DNA of 29,186 nucleotides from DAIDKA01 sp035506335 (GTDB lineage Bacteria; Pseudomonadota; Gammaproteobacteria; Steroidobacterales; Steroidobacteraceae). The notes under the pieces are model-generated. The model made no database searches, was not told where the DNA came from, and saw nothing but the letters and a program-made list of their open reading frames with translations. Each line of letters opens with the position of its first letter. Positions within the stretch are counted from its first letter, which is position 1. This document shows positions 15,261 to 24,326 of this stretch, in pieces. The DNA is taken from positions 1-29,186 of the forward strand of contig DATJPN010000145.1 in assembly GCA_035506335.1 (NCBI GenBank). The letters are read 5' to 3'. The position numbers and the translations under genes were made by a program.

Positions 15261-16937
15261 CTATTGCGGGTCGGCGTCCAATGGCAGCAGTCCGAATACC
15301 GCCACGCTATTGGTCGTCGCGACGAAAACCTTGCCGTCGGCCACCGTCGGCACGATGAACTTGTTGCCGGTTCCGAACTGGTCGCGGTAGTGCGGCGCCT
15401 GGGTGCTGTTGTAGAGCTCGCGCGCCAGATTGCCGGCGTCATAGGCATGCAGCACTGCCTGGGTCGCATTCTCGTATGCCCAGACGATGGCATTGGCGCT
15501 GCCATTCGCCGAGATCACGGGCAGGGTTCCGGGGTAGACGAACGAGGTTGGGGTCTGCGAGACCGCCGCACCGGAAAGGCTGGCGTTGGTCACCGAAAAT
15601 GACCTCAGGGTGCCGCCGACGGGTCCGTAGTAGACCGAACCGCCGAACCAGGCGGGCGTGGACCACACCCCGCCCGAGAGCGCACCATCGAGTTCCTGCC
15701 AGATATTGTTGGCCGTGGCGCTGAATTTCCCCATCGCATCCCGGCTGACCACGTACAGATTGCCATCCTTGCCCGCACCCACCGCCAGGTGCCGCACCGT
15801 GCCCGCGCCGTCGGTGAGGTCGGGAAGCAGCATGATGCCGCCGGACCCCAGGTCGACGTCGTTCGCCGATTCCGACAGGCCGTTGGACAAGGCGAAATAG
15901 TCGGCCACCGCCAGCGCGCCTGCGCTTGCGGAAATCTTCACGAACGAATCCCCGTAATCGCCGCCGCTCGGAAAGCCGTTGGCATCGAGCGTGGTCTCGA
16001 AACGTCCGTTGCCCGTGATCAGGTAGACGTTGCCGGCCGCATCGGCTGCCGGGCCGCCGCCACTCATCCAGATGGCCGGCCCCTGGCTCGCGAATCCCAT
16101 GCCGGCGGCGCCCGGAGCGAGATTGAGGACGCCCGTCTGGCCCAAGGTGCTCTCGCTGTAGGCGATCACCCAGCCGCCGTAGGGCGCGGTATCGCAATGC
16201 GATGCCCAGGTGGTATAGATCGTACCGTTCGACAGCAGCAGTGCCGCGCGTTCCTCGTACTGGCCGGGCATGAAGCTGGTCGAATGATAGGTGGCCGCGA
16301 TGTCCTTCGGGCTGCCCGTCATTTCGGCGCCCGTGGTCACATCGAGCGCGTGCAGCCGCTGGTGGAAGCTCGCGGCCGTGTCGCGGCTCATGGCCACGGC
16401 GAACAGCGTCCCGTGCGGGCCGGCGCCGCGGTCGATCACGGGCGTGGACGTGATGCCGATCTGTGGCGCCACGTCGCTGCAATTCTGACTGTCGCTGGCG
16501 GTCTCGCCGGAACCGAGCAGCGACACCTTCCACAGCAAGGTGCCGGTATCCGAATCGAAGGCGTACACCGAGCCGTTCTCGGTCGCGATGAATACGGTAT
16601 TGTGCGCCACGCCGGCCACGACCAGCTTCGACAGGTACAGGGGCTGGGCATCGACCTTGCCATCCACGGCGAGGTTGCGCAGCAGCCCGAATGTCGAGGC
16701 GCTGACGTTGGCGGGGGTCAGTACCGACTCGGTGAGATTCTGGCCCGTTCGCTGCACGTCGTACTTGTAGGTGACCACGTCGGTCGGGACCGCGGGCGTG
16801 GGCGAAGTCCCGGGTCCCGTGGGCCCGGCGGCCGACCCGCCGCCGCAGGCGTTCAGCACCGACAATGCGCCGAGCGCTGCCGGCAGCATCAGCATGGAAA
16901 CGAGGCTTCGACCGTGACGATGGGATCCCTTGGACAT
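15261..16937 (-). CDS. Putative secreted lipoprotein with PQQ/quinoprotein-like beta-propeller
   Basis: The function is not recognised. The 558-residue protein has a basic N-terminus, a hydrophobic segment and a likely lipobox ending at C31 (SVLNAC). A Gly/Ser/Pro/Thr-rich linker (GGGSAAGP to about residue 52) follows. The rest has repeated blades of the PQQ-like/WD-like type: NTVFIATENGSVYAFDSDTG, TLLWKVSL, GNVYLITGNGRF, GNLYVVSRDA and GKVFVATTNSVAVFGL. This resembles the BamB/quinoprotein-dehydrogenase fold. No PQQ-binding or calcium-site motif could be verified, so it may be a non-enzymatic scaffold. Several Cys residues (QNCSD, SHCDT) suit an extracytoplasmic protein. The start is ATG 16937; a GTG at 16946 is an alternative and is better spaced from GGAG. 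It is divergent from the uup-type gene across 80 bp. Confidence 0.75.
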   Translation of the reverse strand: MSKGSHRHGRSLVSMLMLPAALGALSVLNACGGGSAAGPTGPGTSPTPAVPTDVVTYKYDVQRTGQNLTESVLTPANVSASTFGLLRNLAVDGKVDAQPLYLSKLVVAGVAHNTVFIATENGSVYAFDSDTGTLLWKVSLLGSGETASDSQNCSDVAPQIGITSTPVIDRGAGPHGTLFAVAMSRDTAASFHQRLHALDVTTGAEMTGSPKDIAATYHSTSFMPGQYEERAALLLSNGTIYTTWASHCDTAPYGGWVIAYSESTLGQTGVLNLAPGAAGMGFASQGPAIWMSGGGPAADAAGNVYLITGNGRFETTLDANGFPSGGDYGDSFVKISASAGALAVADYFALSNGLSESANDVDLGSGGIMLLPDLTDGAGTVRHLAVGAGKDGNLYVVSRDAMGKFSATANNIWQELDGALSGGVWSTPAWFGGSVYYGPVGGTLRSFSVTNASLSGAAVSQTPTSFVYPGTLPVISANGSANAIVWAYENATQAVLHAYDAGNLARELYNSTQAPHYRDQFGTGNKFIVPTVADGKVFVATTNSVAVFGLLPLDADPQ

Positions 16938-17017
16938 TTTCTGCACGACACTCCGGGCTGGACGGGTGCATGCGAGGATTGCAGAACCGGCCGGCCAAGT
17001 ACATCCGTGGGTGCGAC

Positions 17018-18784
17018 ATGACCCTGCTGACGCTTCGCGACGCCGAACTGGCCTATGGTGACCTTCCCCTGCTCGACCGGGCACATCTGTCGGTGCAGGA
17101 AGGCGAACGCATCGGTCTGATCGGCCGCAATGGCACGGGCAAGTCCACCCTGCTGAAAGTGCTCTGCGGCAGGGTCGCACTGGATGACGGCGCCGTCGAA
17201 CGCCGGGACGGCCTGCGCATCGCCTTCGTCGAACAGGAGCCGGTGCCGCCGGTGCCGGCGGCCGACCCTGACTGGAAGCTCGCGATGTACCTGGAGCGCT
17301 TCGCGGTGGATCCCGTGCGGGCGGCGGCAACGGGATCCGGCGGCGAACGCAAGCGCGCGGCGCTCGCCGTGGCCTTCGCCGAAGAGCCGGACCTGCTGCT
17401 GCTGGACGAGCCCACCAATCACCTGGATATCGCCGGCATCGAGACGCTCGAGGAGCTGATCCCGGGGCCCCGCGCCGCACTCATCATCACCCACGACCGT
17501 GAATTCCTGGACCGGGTCGCGACCCGGATCGTGGAGCTCGATCGCGGGGTGCTGCGTTCCTATCCGGGGAATTTCGCGCGCTACCAGGAGCTCAAGGAAC
17601 AGGAGCTGGCGGCAGAGGCCGTCTCGAACAGCCGCTTCGACAGGTTGCTGGCGCAGGAGGAGGTGTGGATCCGCAAGGGTGTCGAGGCGCGGCGCACCCG
17701 CAACGAAGGGCGCGTCGCACGCCTCGAGCAGTTGCGCCGCGAGCGCGCCGCGCGGCGCGACCGGGTGGGTCGCCTGAATCTGCAGGTCGAATCCGGAGAA
17801 CGCTCCGGCAAACTCGTCGCCGAACTTCAGGACGTGAGCCTCAGGTTCGGCGAGCACGTGGTGATCGGGAACCTCTCGGCGCGCATCATGCGCGGCGACC
17901 GGGTCGGCCTGATCGGCCCCAACGGCGCCGGCAAGTACACGCTCATCCGCCTGATTCTCGGCACGCAGGCGCCGGATTCGGGCACTGTGCGGCTCGGGAC
18001 CCATCTGAACATCGCCTACTTCGACCAGATGCGCGCCGCGCTCGATCCGCTGCGCACGGTGGCGGAGACGATCAGCCCCGGCTCCGACTGGGTGGAGATC
18101 GCCGGTGAGCGCAGGCACATCTCGAGCTACCTGCAGGACTTCCTGTTCTCGCCGCGTCGGGCGCAATCCCCGGTGCGGATGCTCTCCGGCGGTGAGCGCA
18201 GCCGCCTGCTGCTCGCCCGCCTGTTCGCGCGTCCCGCGAACGTGCTGGTCCTGGACGAACCCACCAATGACCTCGACATCGACTCGCTCGAACTGCTCGA
18301 ACAGACGCTGGCCGGGTACCCCGGAACGGTGCTGCTGGTGAGCCACGACCGGCGTTTCCTCGACAACATCGTCACCCAGACCATCGTCGCCGAAGGCGCG
18401 GGGCGCTGGCGGGAATACGTCGGCGGCTATTCGGACTGGCTCACGCAGAAGGCGGCCTCGGCGCAGGTGCGCGCCGCCGGCGCCCCGGCGCCGCCCGCGG
18501 CGGCACGACCCTCCCCGGCCGCCCCCGCGCCCCAGCCGCGCGCGAAATCGCGGCTCGGATACCGCGAGCAACGCGAACTGGAACTGCTACCCGGGCAGAT
18601 CGAGGCGCTCGAAGCCGAGCAGGCCGCCCTGCTGGCGCGCATGAGCGCGAGCTCATACCCCCGGACCGATGCCCAGGCCATGCGTGCGGACAGTACGCGC
18701 GCCGGTGAGATCGAGCAGGAATTGCAGCGCAAATTTGCCCGCTGGGAACAACTGGAGCAACTGCGTGCGGGGGCCGCCAGCTAG
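17018..18784 (+). CDS. uup: Uup-type ABC-F ATPase with altered nucleotide sites
   Basis: ABC-F proteins have two ABC domains and no membrane part; Uup is ribosome/DNA-associated and affects transposon excision and ribosome assembly. This 588-residue protein has NBD1 Walker A GRNGTGKST (36-44) and Walker B LLLLDEPTNHLDI. The linker with EEVWIRKGVEARRTRNEGRV is Uup-typical. NBD2 signature is LSGGERSR and Walker B LVLDEPTNDLDI. A Pro/Ala-rich spacer and a Uup C-terminal coiled-coil/DNA-binding domain (about 515-585) follow. Two oddities stand out. NBD2 Walker A reads GPNGAGKYT, with Y307 (TAC) where Ser/Thr is normal. NBD1 has only about 65 residues between Walker A and its signature (GSGGERKR), roughly 47 fewer than I recall for E. 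coli Uup. The start at 17018 gives the canonical MTLLTLRDAELAYGD. Confidence 0.88.
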   Translation: MTLLTLRDAELAYGDLPLLDRAHLSVQEGERIGLIGRNGTGKSTLLKVLCGRVALDDGAVERRDGLRIAFVEQEPVPPVPAADPDWKLAMYLERFAVDPVRAAATGSGGERKRAALAVAFAEEPDLLLLDEPTNHLDIAGIETLEELIPGPRAALIITHDREFLDRVATRIVELDRGVLRSYPGNFARYQELKEQELAAEAVSNSRFDRLLAQEEVWIRKGVEARRTRNEGRVARLEQLRRERAARRDRVGRLNLQVESGERSGKLVAELQDVSLRFGEHVVIGNLSARIMRGDRVGLIGPNGAGKYTLIRLILGTQAPDSGTVRLGTHLNIAYFDQMRAALDPLRTVAETISPGSDWVEIAGERRHISSYLQDFLFSPRRAQSPVRMLSGGERSRLLLARLFARPANVLVLDEPTNDLDIDSLELLEQTLAGYPGTVLLVSHDRRFLDNIVTQTIVAEGAGRWREYVGGYSDWLTQKAASAQVRAAGAPAPPAAARPSPAAPAPQPRAKSRLGYREQRELELLPGQIEALEAEQAALLARMSASSYPRTDAQAMRADSTRAGEIEQELQRKFARWEQLEQLRAGAAS

Positions 18785-18876
18785 CGAATGGCCTGCTTTG
18801 CCACACCCGGGATGGACTAGAATACCCGCCGCACGGCCGTGACCGTGGCCATCATCCGGAAGAGCGCCCCATTCCC

Positions 18877-20034
18877 ATGCGATCGAATTTCACCGCTTCA
18901 GTGCCGGTCCCCGGCGTCGCGCTCGCCGCCGCCCTGGCCGCCGCCCTGGCGGCCGGTTGCTCCCCGGCACCCTCGACCGCGACCGCCCAGGCACCCCAGG
19001 TCGCGGTGCTCACCGCCCGAGCACAGGTACTGCCCCTGACGCGCGACCTGGTCGGCCGGTTGGCGGCGGTGCGATCCGCGGACGTGCGCGCGCGCGTGCC
19101 GGGCATCCTGCTCAGGCGCCTGTATCGGGAGGGGTCCGAGGTCCGGGCCGGGGATGTCCTGTTCCAGATCGATCCGAAGCCCTACCAGGCCGCACTGGAT
19201 GCCGCGCTGGCCTCCCTCGCACAGGCCGAGGCCACCGCCACCAATGCCGCCGTCAATGCCCGGCGCACCCGCGACCTGCTCGGAAGCGGACTGGTGTCCC
19301 GCTCCGACGTGGACAACAACAACGCCGCCGAACGCTCCGCGCTCGCGCTGGTCAAGCAGGCCCAGGCCAACGTGGAGACCGCTCGGATCAACCTGGGGTA
19401 CGCGACGGTGACGGCGCCGATTGCCGGTCGCTCCGGCCAGCAGCACGTCACCGAAGGCGCCCTGGTGGGCCAGAGTGAGGCCACCTTGCTGACGACGATC
19501 GAGCAGATCGACCGGCTGTATGTCAATTTCGACCGCCCCGCCGATGAGATCCTGAAGCTGCGCGCCGCGCAGGCCCGTGGGGAGGTGACCCTGTTCGAGG
19601 GCGACAAGGCGTCGCTGCAGGTGATCCTTCCCGACGGCACGCCTTATGCGCCGCTCGGCACCGTGGACTTCGGGGATGTCACCGTCGATCCGAGCAACGC
19701 CGCGCTGGCGTTTCGCGGCATCATCGCCAATCCGCGGCGTCAGCTCCTGCCGGGGATGTTCGTCACCGTGCACCTGACCCTGGGCACGCAGAATCACGCC
19801 TACCTCGTGCCCCAGGCCATCGTGCGCCGCGACGGCGGCGGCGCCTACGTCGAACTGGCCGGCCCGGACGACAGGGTCGTGCTGCGGCACATCCAGGCCG
19901 ATGTCATGAGCGGAACCGACTGGCTCGTCACCGGTGGACTCGAGGATGGCGACCGGATCATCGCCAGCAGCGTCGACAAGGTGCACGCCGGCATGCCGGT
20001 GAAGGTGCTGCCCGGCAACGCGCCGGGAAGCTGA
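18877..20034 (+). CDS. RND efflux periplasmic adaptor (membrane fusion protein), lipoprotein
   Basis: This adaptor joins an inner-membrane RND pump to an outer-membrane channel. The 385-residue protein has a Leu/Ala-rich signal with lipobox LAAGC (C28). The biotinyl-lipoyl half motif (RARVPGILLRRLYREGSEVRAGDVLFQIDP), an alpha-helical hairpin (about 105-170) and the returning lipoyl/beta-barrel part (INLGYATVTAPIAGRSGQ, LYVNFDRPADEILKL) follow, with the membrane-proximal domain at the end. This is the AcrA/MexA order. A TAGAAT at 18818-18823 in the 92-bp gap after uup is a plausible -10 without a clear -35. The pump gene follows after 7 nt. Confidence 0.95.
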   Translation: MRSNFTASVPVPGVALAAALAAALAAGCSPAPSTATAQAPQVAVLTARAQVLPLTRDLVGRLAAVRSADVRARVPGILLRRLYREGSEVRAGDVLFQIDPKPYQAALDAALASLAQAEATATNAAVNARRTRDLLGSGLVSRSDVDNNNAAERSALALVKQAQANVETARINLGYATVTAPIAGRSGQQHVTEGALVGQSEATLLTTIEQIDRLYVNFDRPADEILKLRAAQARGEVTLFEGDKASLQVILPDGTPYAPLGTVDFGDVTVDPSNAALAFRGIIANPRRQLLPGMFVTVHLTLGTQNHAYLVPQAIVRRDGGGAYVELAGPDDRVVLRHIQADVMSGTDWLVTGGLEDGDRIIASSVDKVHAGMPVKVLPGNAPGS

Positions 20035-20041
20035 AGCGGCG

Positions 20042-23000
20042 ATGGCACGTTTCTTCATCGATCACCCGGTTTTCGCCTGGGTCATCGCCATCCTCATCAC
20101 CCTGGCCGGCATACTGTCCATCACCCGCCTGCCGATCGAGGCGTATCCCGACATTGCCCCGCCCCAGGTCCAGGTTTCGGCCAATTACCCCGGCGCGGAT
20201 GCCGAGGTCGTCGAACACACGGTCACGCAGATCATCGAGCAGCAGCTCACGGGCATAGACCGCCTGCTCTACTTCACCTCGACCTCCAATTCCAATGGCG
20301 GTTCCAACGTCACCCTGACCTTCGAAACCGGCACCGATCCGGACACGGCGGTCGTGCAGACGCAGAACCGGGTATCGCTGGCCGCGCCGCGCCTGCCGGT
20401 CGAAGTCAACGCGCAGGGCCTGAAGGTGCAGAAGGCCTCCACCAGCAACGTGATCGTGCTGGCGCTGCAGTCCACGGACGGCAGCATGAACTCCTACGAG
20501 CTGAGCAACCTGCTCGCGACGCGCGTGCTGGACCAGGTCCAGCGCATCAATGGCGTCGCCAACGTGCAGCAGTTCGGCTCCGAATACGCCATGCGGATCT
20601 GGCTCAATCCGGACCGCCTGCACGCCTACGGACTGTCCCCGTCGCAGGTGCTGGCGGCCGTACAGAGCCAGAACGTGCAGGTGGCGACCGGCTCGGTCGG
20701 CGCCGTGCCCACCGTGCCCGACCAGCAGATGTCGATCAACGTCAGCGTGCCGGGCCGTTTCACCTCGCCGGGGCAGTTCGAAGACATCATCCTGCGCACC
20801 GATCCGAACGGTACCACCGTGCGGCTGCGCGACGTCGCGCGCCTGGAACTCGGGCCCTATACCTATGGCCTCGACGACAGGGTCGACGGTAAACCGATCG
20901 CCGGGTGTGGCATCGCGGTGCTGCCGGGTGCGGATGTGCTGAAGGTGGTGCAGGCCATCCGCGATCGCATGGACGAACTGCAGCGCAGCTTCCCGCCCGG
21001 AGTCACCTGGCTCACGCCGTTCGATGCCACCCGGTACATCTCGGTGTCCATCCGCGAGGTGGTTCGGACGCTGGTTGGCTCCGTGATCCTGGTGTTCCTG
21101 GTGATGCTGGTGTTCCTGCAGAACATCCGCGCCACGCTGATCCCGACCCTGGTCATGCCAGTCGCGCTGCTCGGCGCATTCGTCGGCATCTACGCCGTGG
21201 GATTCTCGGTCAACACACTGAGCCTCTTCGGCGTGGCACTCGCCATCGGCATCGTCGTCGACGATGCGATCGTCGTCATCGAATCCGTCGAGCGCATCAT
21301 GCGCGAGGAACACCTGCCCCCGAAGGAGGCCACGCGCAAGGCCATGGGACAGATCACCGGCGCCATCGTCGCCATCACCGTGGTGCTGGCGGCGGTGTTC
21401 GTGCCCAGCGCACTGCAGACCGGCAGCGTCGGCGCCATCTACCGCCAGTTCGCCCTGACCATCGCCATCTCGATGCTGTTCTCGGCGTTCCTCGCGCTGA
21501 CCTTCACCCCGGCGCTGTGCGCGAGCCTGCTGCGGCCCGGCCACCTTGATCCGAACCTCGTATTCCGCGGCTTCAACCGCGCATTTGAATGGAGCCTGGC
21601 GGCGTACATGCGCCGGGTGGTCCGCTCGGTGCGCCAGGCACCGGGCTGGATGATGGCCTTCCTCGTGCTCGTGCTCGCCGGCGCCTGGCTGTTCGCGCGC
21701 CTGCCCGGCGGCTTCCTGCCCGAGGAGGATCAAGGCTACGCGTACGTGATCGTGCAGACTCCGCCGGGGACCACGCTCGATCGCACCATGCGGGTCATGA
21801 CGCGCGTCGGGGAGCTCATGCACCGCAACCCGGATGTCGCGGCGGTCATGGAAATCGCGGGATTCAGCTTCGTGGGCCAGGGCGAAAACGTCGGCCTCGA
21901 CTTCGTGAGGTTGAAGCCGTGGGAACAGCGCAGCAACTCCGCGGCGAAGTTCATCGCCTGGGCCAACCGCACGCTGGCGCAGAATGTCCACGACGCCCAG
22001 GCCTACTCGGTGAACCTGCCCACGGTGCGCGGCCTCGGGCAGTTCGGCGGCTTTGACCTGTACCTGCAGGATCGCGCCGGTGTCGGGCGGGAGAGCCTCG
22101 CCGCGGCGCAGAAGGCGCTGCTGGCGAGCGCCAACCAGTCCCCCATCCTCACCAATGTGCGGGCCAATACCCTCGATGATGCCCCGCGCCTCGACCTCGA
22201 GGTCGACCGCGTCCAGGCCGAGACCATGGGCCTGTCGCCGAATGACCTGTATGGCGCCGTCCAGCTCATGATGGCTCCGGTCTATGCGAACGACTTCTAC
22301 TACCAGGGCCGCGTGCTGCGCGTGATGCTGCAGGCGGATGCACCCTTTCGCATGGGCCCGGAAGCGCTGGAGCATTTCTATCTGCCGAGCACGCTCGGCT
22401 CGGGCAACACCGGCACCGGCACGCTGCCCACGATGATTCCCCTGTCGAGCGTCGTGCATCCGCACTGGACGGTCGCCTCGCCGAGCCTCTCCCGCTACAA
22501 CGGTTATGCAGCCGTGGAGATCACCGGCTCGAACGCGCCCGGGCGCAGCACCGGGGAGGCCATGGCCGAGATGCAACGACAGGTCGGGCAGCTGCCCGAT
22601 GGCATCGGCTCCGACTGGGCGGGCCAGTCACTGCAGGAGAAGTTCTCCGGGACCCAGGCGCCGGCGCTGTTCGGTCTGTCCATCCTGGTGGTCTACCTGT
22701 GCCTGGCCGCGCTGTACGAGAGCTGGTCGGTACCGGTGTCCGTGCTGCTCGTCGTGCCGCTGGGCGTCATCGGCGCGATCGCCGCGGCACAGCTGCGCGG
22801 CCTGTCGAATGACGTGTTCTTCAAGGTCGGACTCATTACGATCATCGGGCTTGCGGCCAAGAATGCCATCCTGATCGTCGAATTCGCGGTGACGGAACAC
22901 GCTTCCGGCAAGAGCCTGCACGAGGCGGTGGTCGAGGCCGCGCGGCTGCGCTTCCGCCCGATCCTCATGACCTCCTTCGCCTTCATTCTCGGCGTGATGC

Positions 23001-23215
23001 CGCTGGTGCTCTCGAGCGGCGCGGGCGCCAATGCCCGCCACGCCATCGGCACCGGTGTCGCCGGCGGCATGATCACGGCGGCCGTGCTCGGCGTGCTGTT
23101 CGTGCCGGTGTTCTTTGTCAGCGTGCGGCGCCTGCTCGGCGACCCGCTGGATGGACCGCGGCGCAGGCCGAAGAACGCATTGCCACCCTCCCCCATGCCC
23201 GGTGGCATGGAGTAG
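20042..23215 (+). CDS. RND multidrug efflux pump, HAE1/AcrB type
   Basis: This trimeric proton-driven pump exports hydrophobic and amphiphilic compounds. At 1057 residues it has normal AcrB length, with 12 predicted membrane helices and two large periplasmic loops. The proton-relay residues are all present: D407 and D408 (GIVVDDAIVVIESVERIM), K940 (GLAAKNAILIVEFA), and R970 and T977 (RLRFRPILMTSFAFILGVMPL), matching E. coli AcrB D407, D408, K940, R971 and T978. The N-terminus MARFFIDHPVFAWVIAILIT is canonical. Substrate range cannot be told from sequence. The C-terminal tail is Pro/Arg-rich. No outer-membrane factor gene is nearby, so a TolC-like channel would have to be encoded elsewhere. 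No local regulator gene is seen. Confidence 0.97.
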   Translation: MARFFIDHPVFAWVIAILITLAGILSITRLPIEAYPDIAPPQVQVSANYPGADAEVVEHTVTQIIEQQLTGIDRLLYFTSTSNSNGGSNVTLTFETGTDPDTAVVQTQNRVSLAAPRLPVEVNAQGLKVQKASTSNVIVLALQSTDGSMNSYELSNLLATRVLDQVQRINGVANVQQFGSEYAMRIWLNPDRLHAYGLSPSQVLAAVQSQNVQVATGSVGAVPTVPDQQMSINVSVPGRFTSPGQFEDIILRTDPNGTTVRLRDVARLELGPYTYGLDDRVDGKPIAGCGIAVLPGADVLKVVQAIRDRMDELQRSFPPGVTWLTPFDATRYISVSIREVVRTLVGSVILVFLVMLVFLQNIRATLIPTLVMPVALLGAFVGIYAVGFSVNTLSLFGVALAIGIVVDDAIVVIESVERIMREEHLPPKEATRKAMGQITGAIVAITVVLAAVFVPSALQTGSVGAIYRQFALTIAISMLFSAFLALTFTPALCASLLRPGHLDPNLVFRGFNRAFEWSLAAYMRRVVRSVRQAPGWMMAFLVLVLAGAWLFARLPGGFLPEEDQGYAYVIVQTPPGTTLDRTMRVMTRVGELMHRNPDVAAVMEIAGFSFVGQGENVGLDFVRLKPWEQRSNSAAKFIAWANRTLAQNVHDAQAYSVNLPTVRGLGQFGGFDLYLQDRAGVGRESLAAAQKALLASANQSPILTNVRANTLDDAPRLDLEVDRVQAETMGLSPNDLYGAVQLMMAPVYANDFYYQGRVLRVMLQADAPFRMGPEALEHFYLPSTLGSGNTGTGTLPTMIPLSSVVHPHWTVASPSLSRYNGYAAVEITGSNAPGRSTGEAMAEMQRQVGQLPDGIGSDWAGQSLQEKFSGTQAPALFGLSILVVYLCLAALYESWSVPVSVLLVVPLGVIGAIAAAQLRGLSNDVFFKVGLITIIGLAAKNAILIVEFAVTEHASGKSLHEAVVEAARLRFRPILMTSFAFILGVMPLVLSSGAGANARHAIGTGVAGGMITAAVLGVLFVPVFFVSVRRLLGDPLDGPRRRPKNALPPSPMPGGME

Positions 23216-23217
23216 CG

Positions 23218-24309
23218 GTGCAGGTGACGCGCTACCTGCTCATGCCCCTGCGCCCGGTGCCGCTGATCCTGGTGGCCGTGTTCACCGTCATCTGGGCCTA
23301 CGCCATCAAGGGCAGGATCTTCGGCATCCCGGCCGACCTCATCCTGATTTCGTGGTTCTTCAAGTACTGCTACGTGCTGCTCGATACCGTGGTCGCCGGG
23401 CAGGACGAACTGCCGGTACTGTCGGTCGAGATGCTCAATCCCGTCGATGAACAAAGGCCGTTGCTGCAGGCCATCATGGTGTCGCTCGGATTCCTCGCCA
23501 GCTGGTGGGTGTACCACGCGGTCGGCCCCGTCGCGGGGCTCACGCTGGGCGCGTTGCTGCTCACGGCGTTGCCGGCGACGGTGGGGCTCCTGGCCATCAG
23601 CGACAGCTGGGCGCATGCCCTGTCTCCCGTAGCGGTCGGGCGCGTCATGAAGGGCCTGGGCTGGACTTACCTCGGCGTGCTGACCGTCACCCTGGGTGGC
23701 GCCGCGCTGATCGTCACGCTGGCGCTGACACTGGGATCGATACTGCTGATCCTCGCGCTGTCGCAGCTGGTGTTCATGGCGATGTTCTGCTTCGTCGGTG
23801 GCGCCCTGTTCGAGCGCCGGGTAGATCTGCAGCTGGCCACCCGCACCTACGGCGAGCGCATGGCCGAGCGCGACGAGCGCCACCACGCCGACGACCGGGC
23901 CGCCGTCCTCGACCGCAGCTATGCGTTGCTGCGCCTGAAGCGTCGCCGTGAAGCCTGGGCGAACCTCGAATCCTGGATTCGCGAGCATTGCCCGGATGCG
24001 CACCCCTTCACCGAGTATCACGCGCTGCTGCAGGCCACCTGCTCCTGGGAGGATCCCAGCATCGGCGACCGGGTGGCCAGCGAGTATCTGGGCAGGCTCC
24101 TGGCCAATGGTGAGACGGGACTGGCGCTCGATGCCCTGCAGATCCGCCTGAATTCCAATCCGGGCTACTACCCTGCCGGAGAGGCCTATGCCGGGCGGCT
24201 GGCCGGACTCGCGGCCGCCGCGGGGCGCAAGGCGCTGAGCCGCCAGTTGCTCGCGAATGCGGCCGAACCGGGTAAACCCGCGCCCACCCCGGACGTTTCG
24301 CAGCAGTGA
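23218..24309 (+). CDS. Unrecognised multi-spanning membrane protein with helical cytosolic tail, GTG start
   Basis: I do not recognise a named function. The 363-residue protein has about six hydrophobic segments (near 14-30, 37-58, 85-105, 106-127, 148-170 and 172-197). A soluble, charged, helical C-terminal region follows (about 205-340), with repeat-like alternation (DRSYALLRLKRRREAWANLESWI, VASEYLGRLLANGETGLALDAL) suggestive of TPR-type helices. The segment ALSPVAVGRVMKGLGWTYLGVL recalls hypothetical membrane proteins of Xanthomonadales, but I cannot name the family firmly. The start is GTG two nt after the RND pump stop, so it is almost certainly co-transcribed and translationally coupled. 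A link to the pump is inference. The DUF6491-type lipoprotein gene follows after 17 nt. Confidence 0.8.
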   Translation: MQVTRYLLMPLRPVPLILVAVFTVIWAYAIKGRIFGIPADLILISWFFKYCYVLLDTVVAGQDELPVLSVEMLNPVDEQRPLLQAIMVSLGFLASWWVYHAVGPVAGLTLGALLLTALPATVGLLAISDSWAHALSPVAVGRVMKGLGWTYLGVLTVTLGGAALIVTLALTLGSILLILALSQLVFMAMFCFVGGALFERRVDLQLATRTYGERMAERDERHHADDRAAVLDRSYALLRLKRRREAWANLESWIREHCPDAHPFTEYHALLQATCSWEDPSIGDRVASEYLGRLLANGETGLALDALQIRLNSNPGYYPAGEAYAGRLAGLAAAAGRKALSRQLLANAAEPGKPAPTPDVSQQ

Positions 24310-24326
24310 GGCCAAGGAGAAAGATC

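Noticed and set aside
16889..18571. Minus-strand open frame (560 codons) opposite the uup-type gene
   Set aside because: The plus strand encodes an ABC-F protein with clear motifs; the minus frame is a shadow.
19958..22576. Minus-strand open frame (872 codons) opposite the RND genes
   Set aside because: His/Gly/Arg/Asp-rich antisense shadow of AcrB-type sequence, despite its length.
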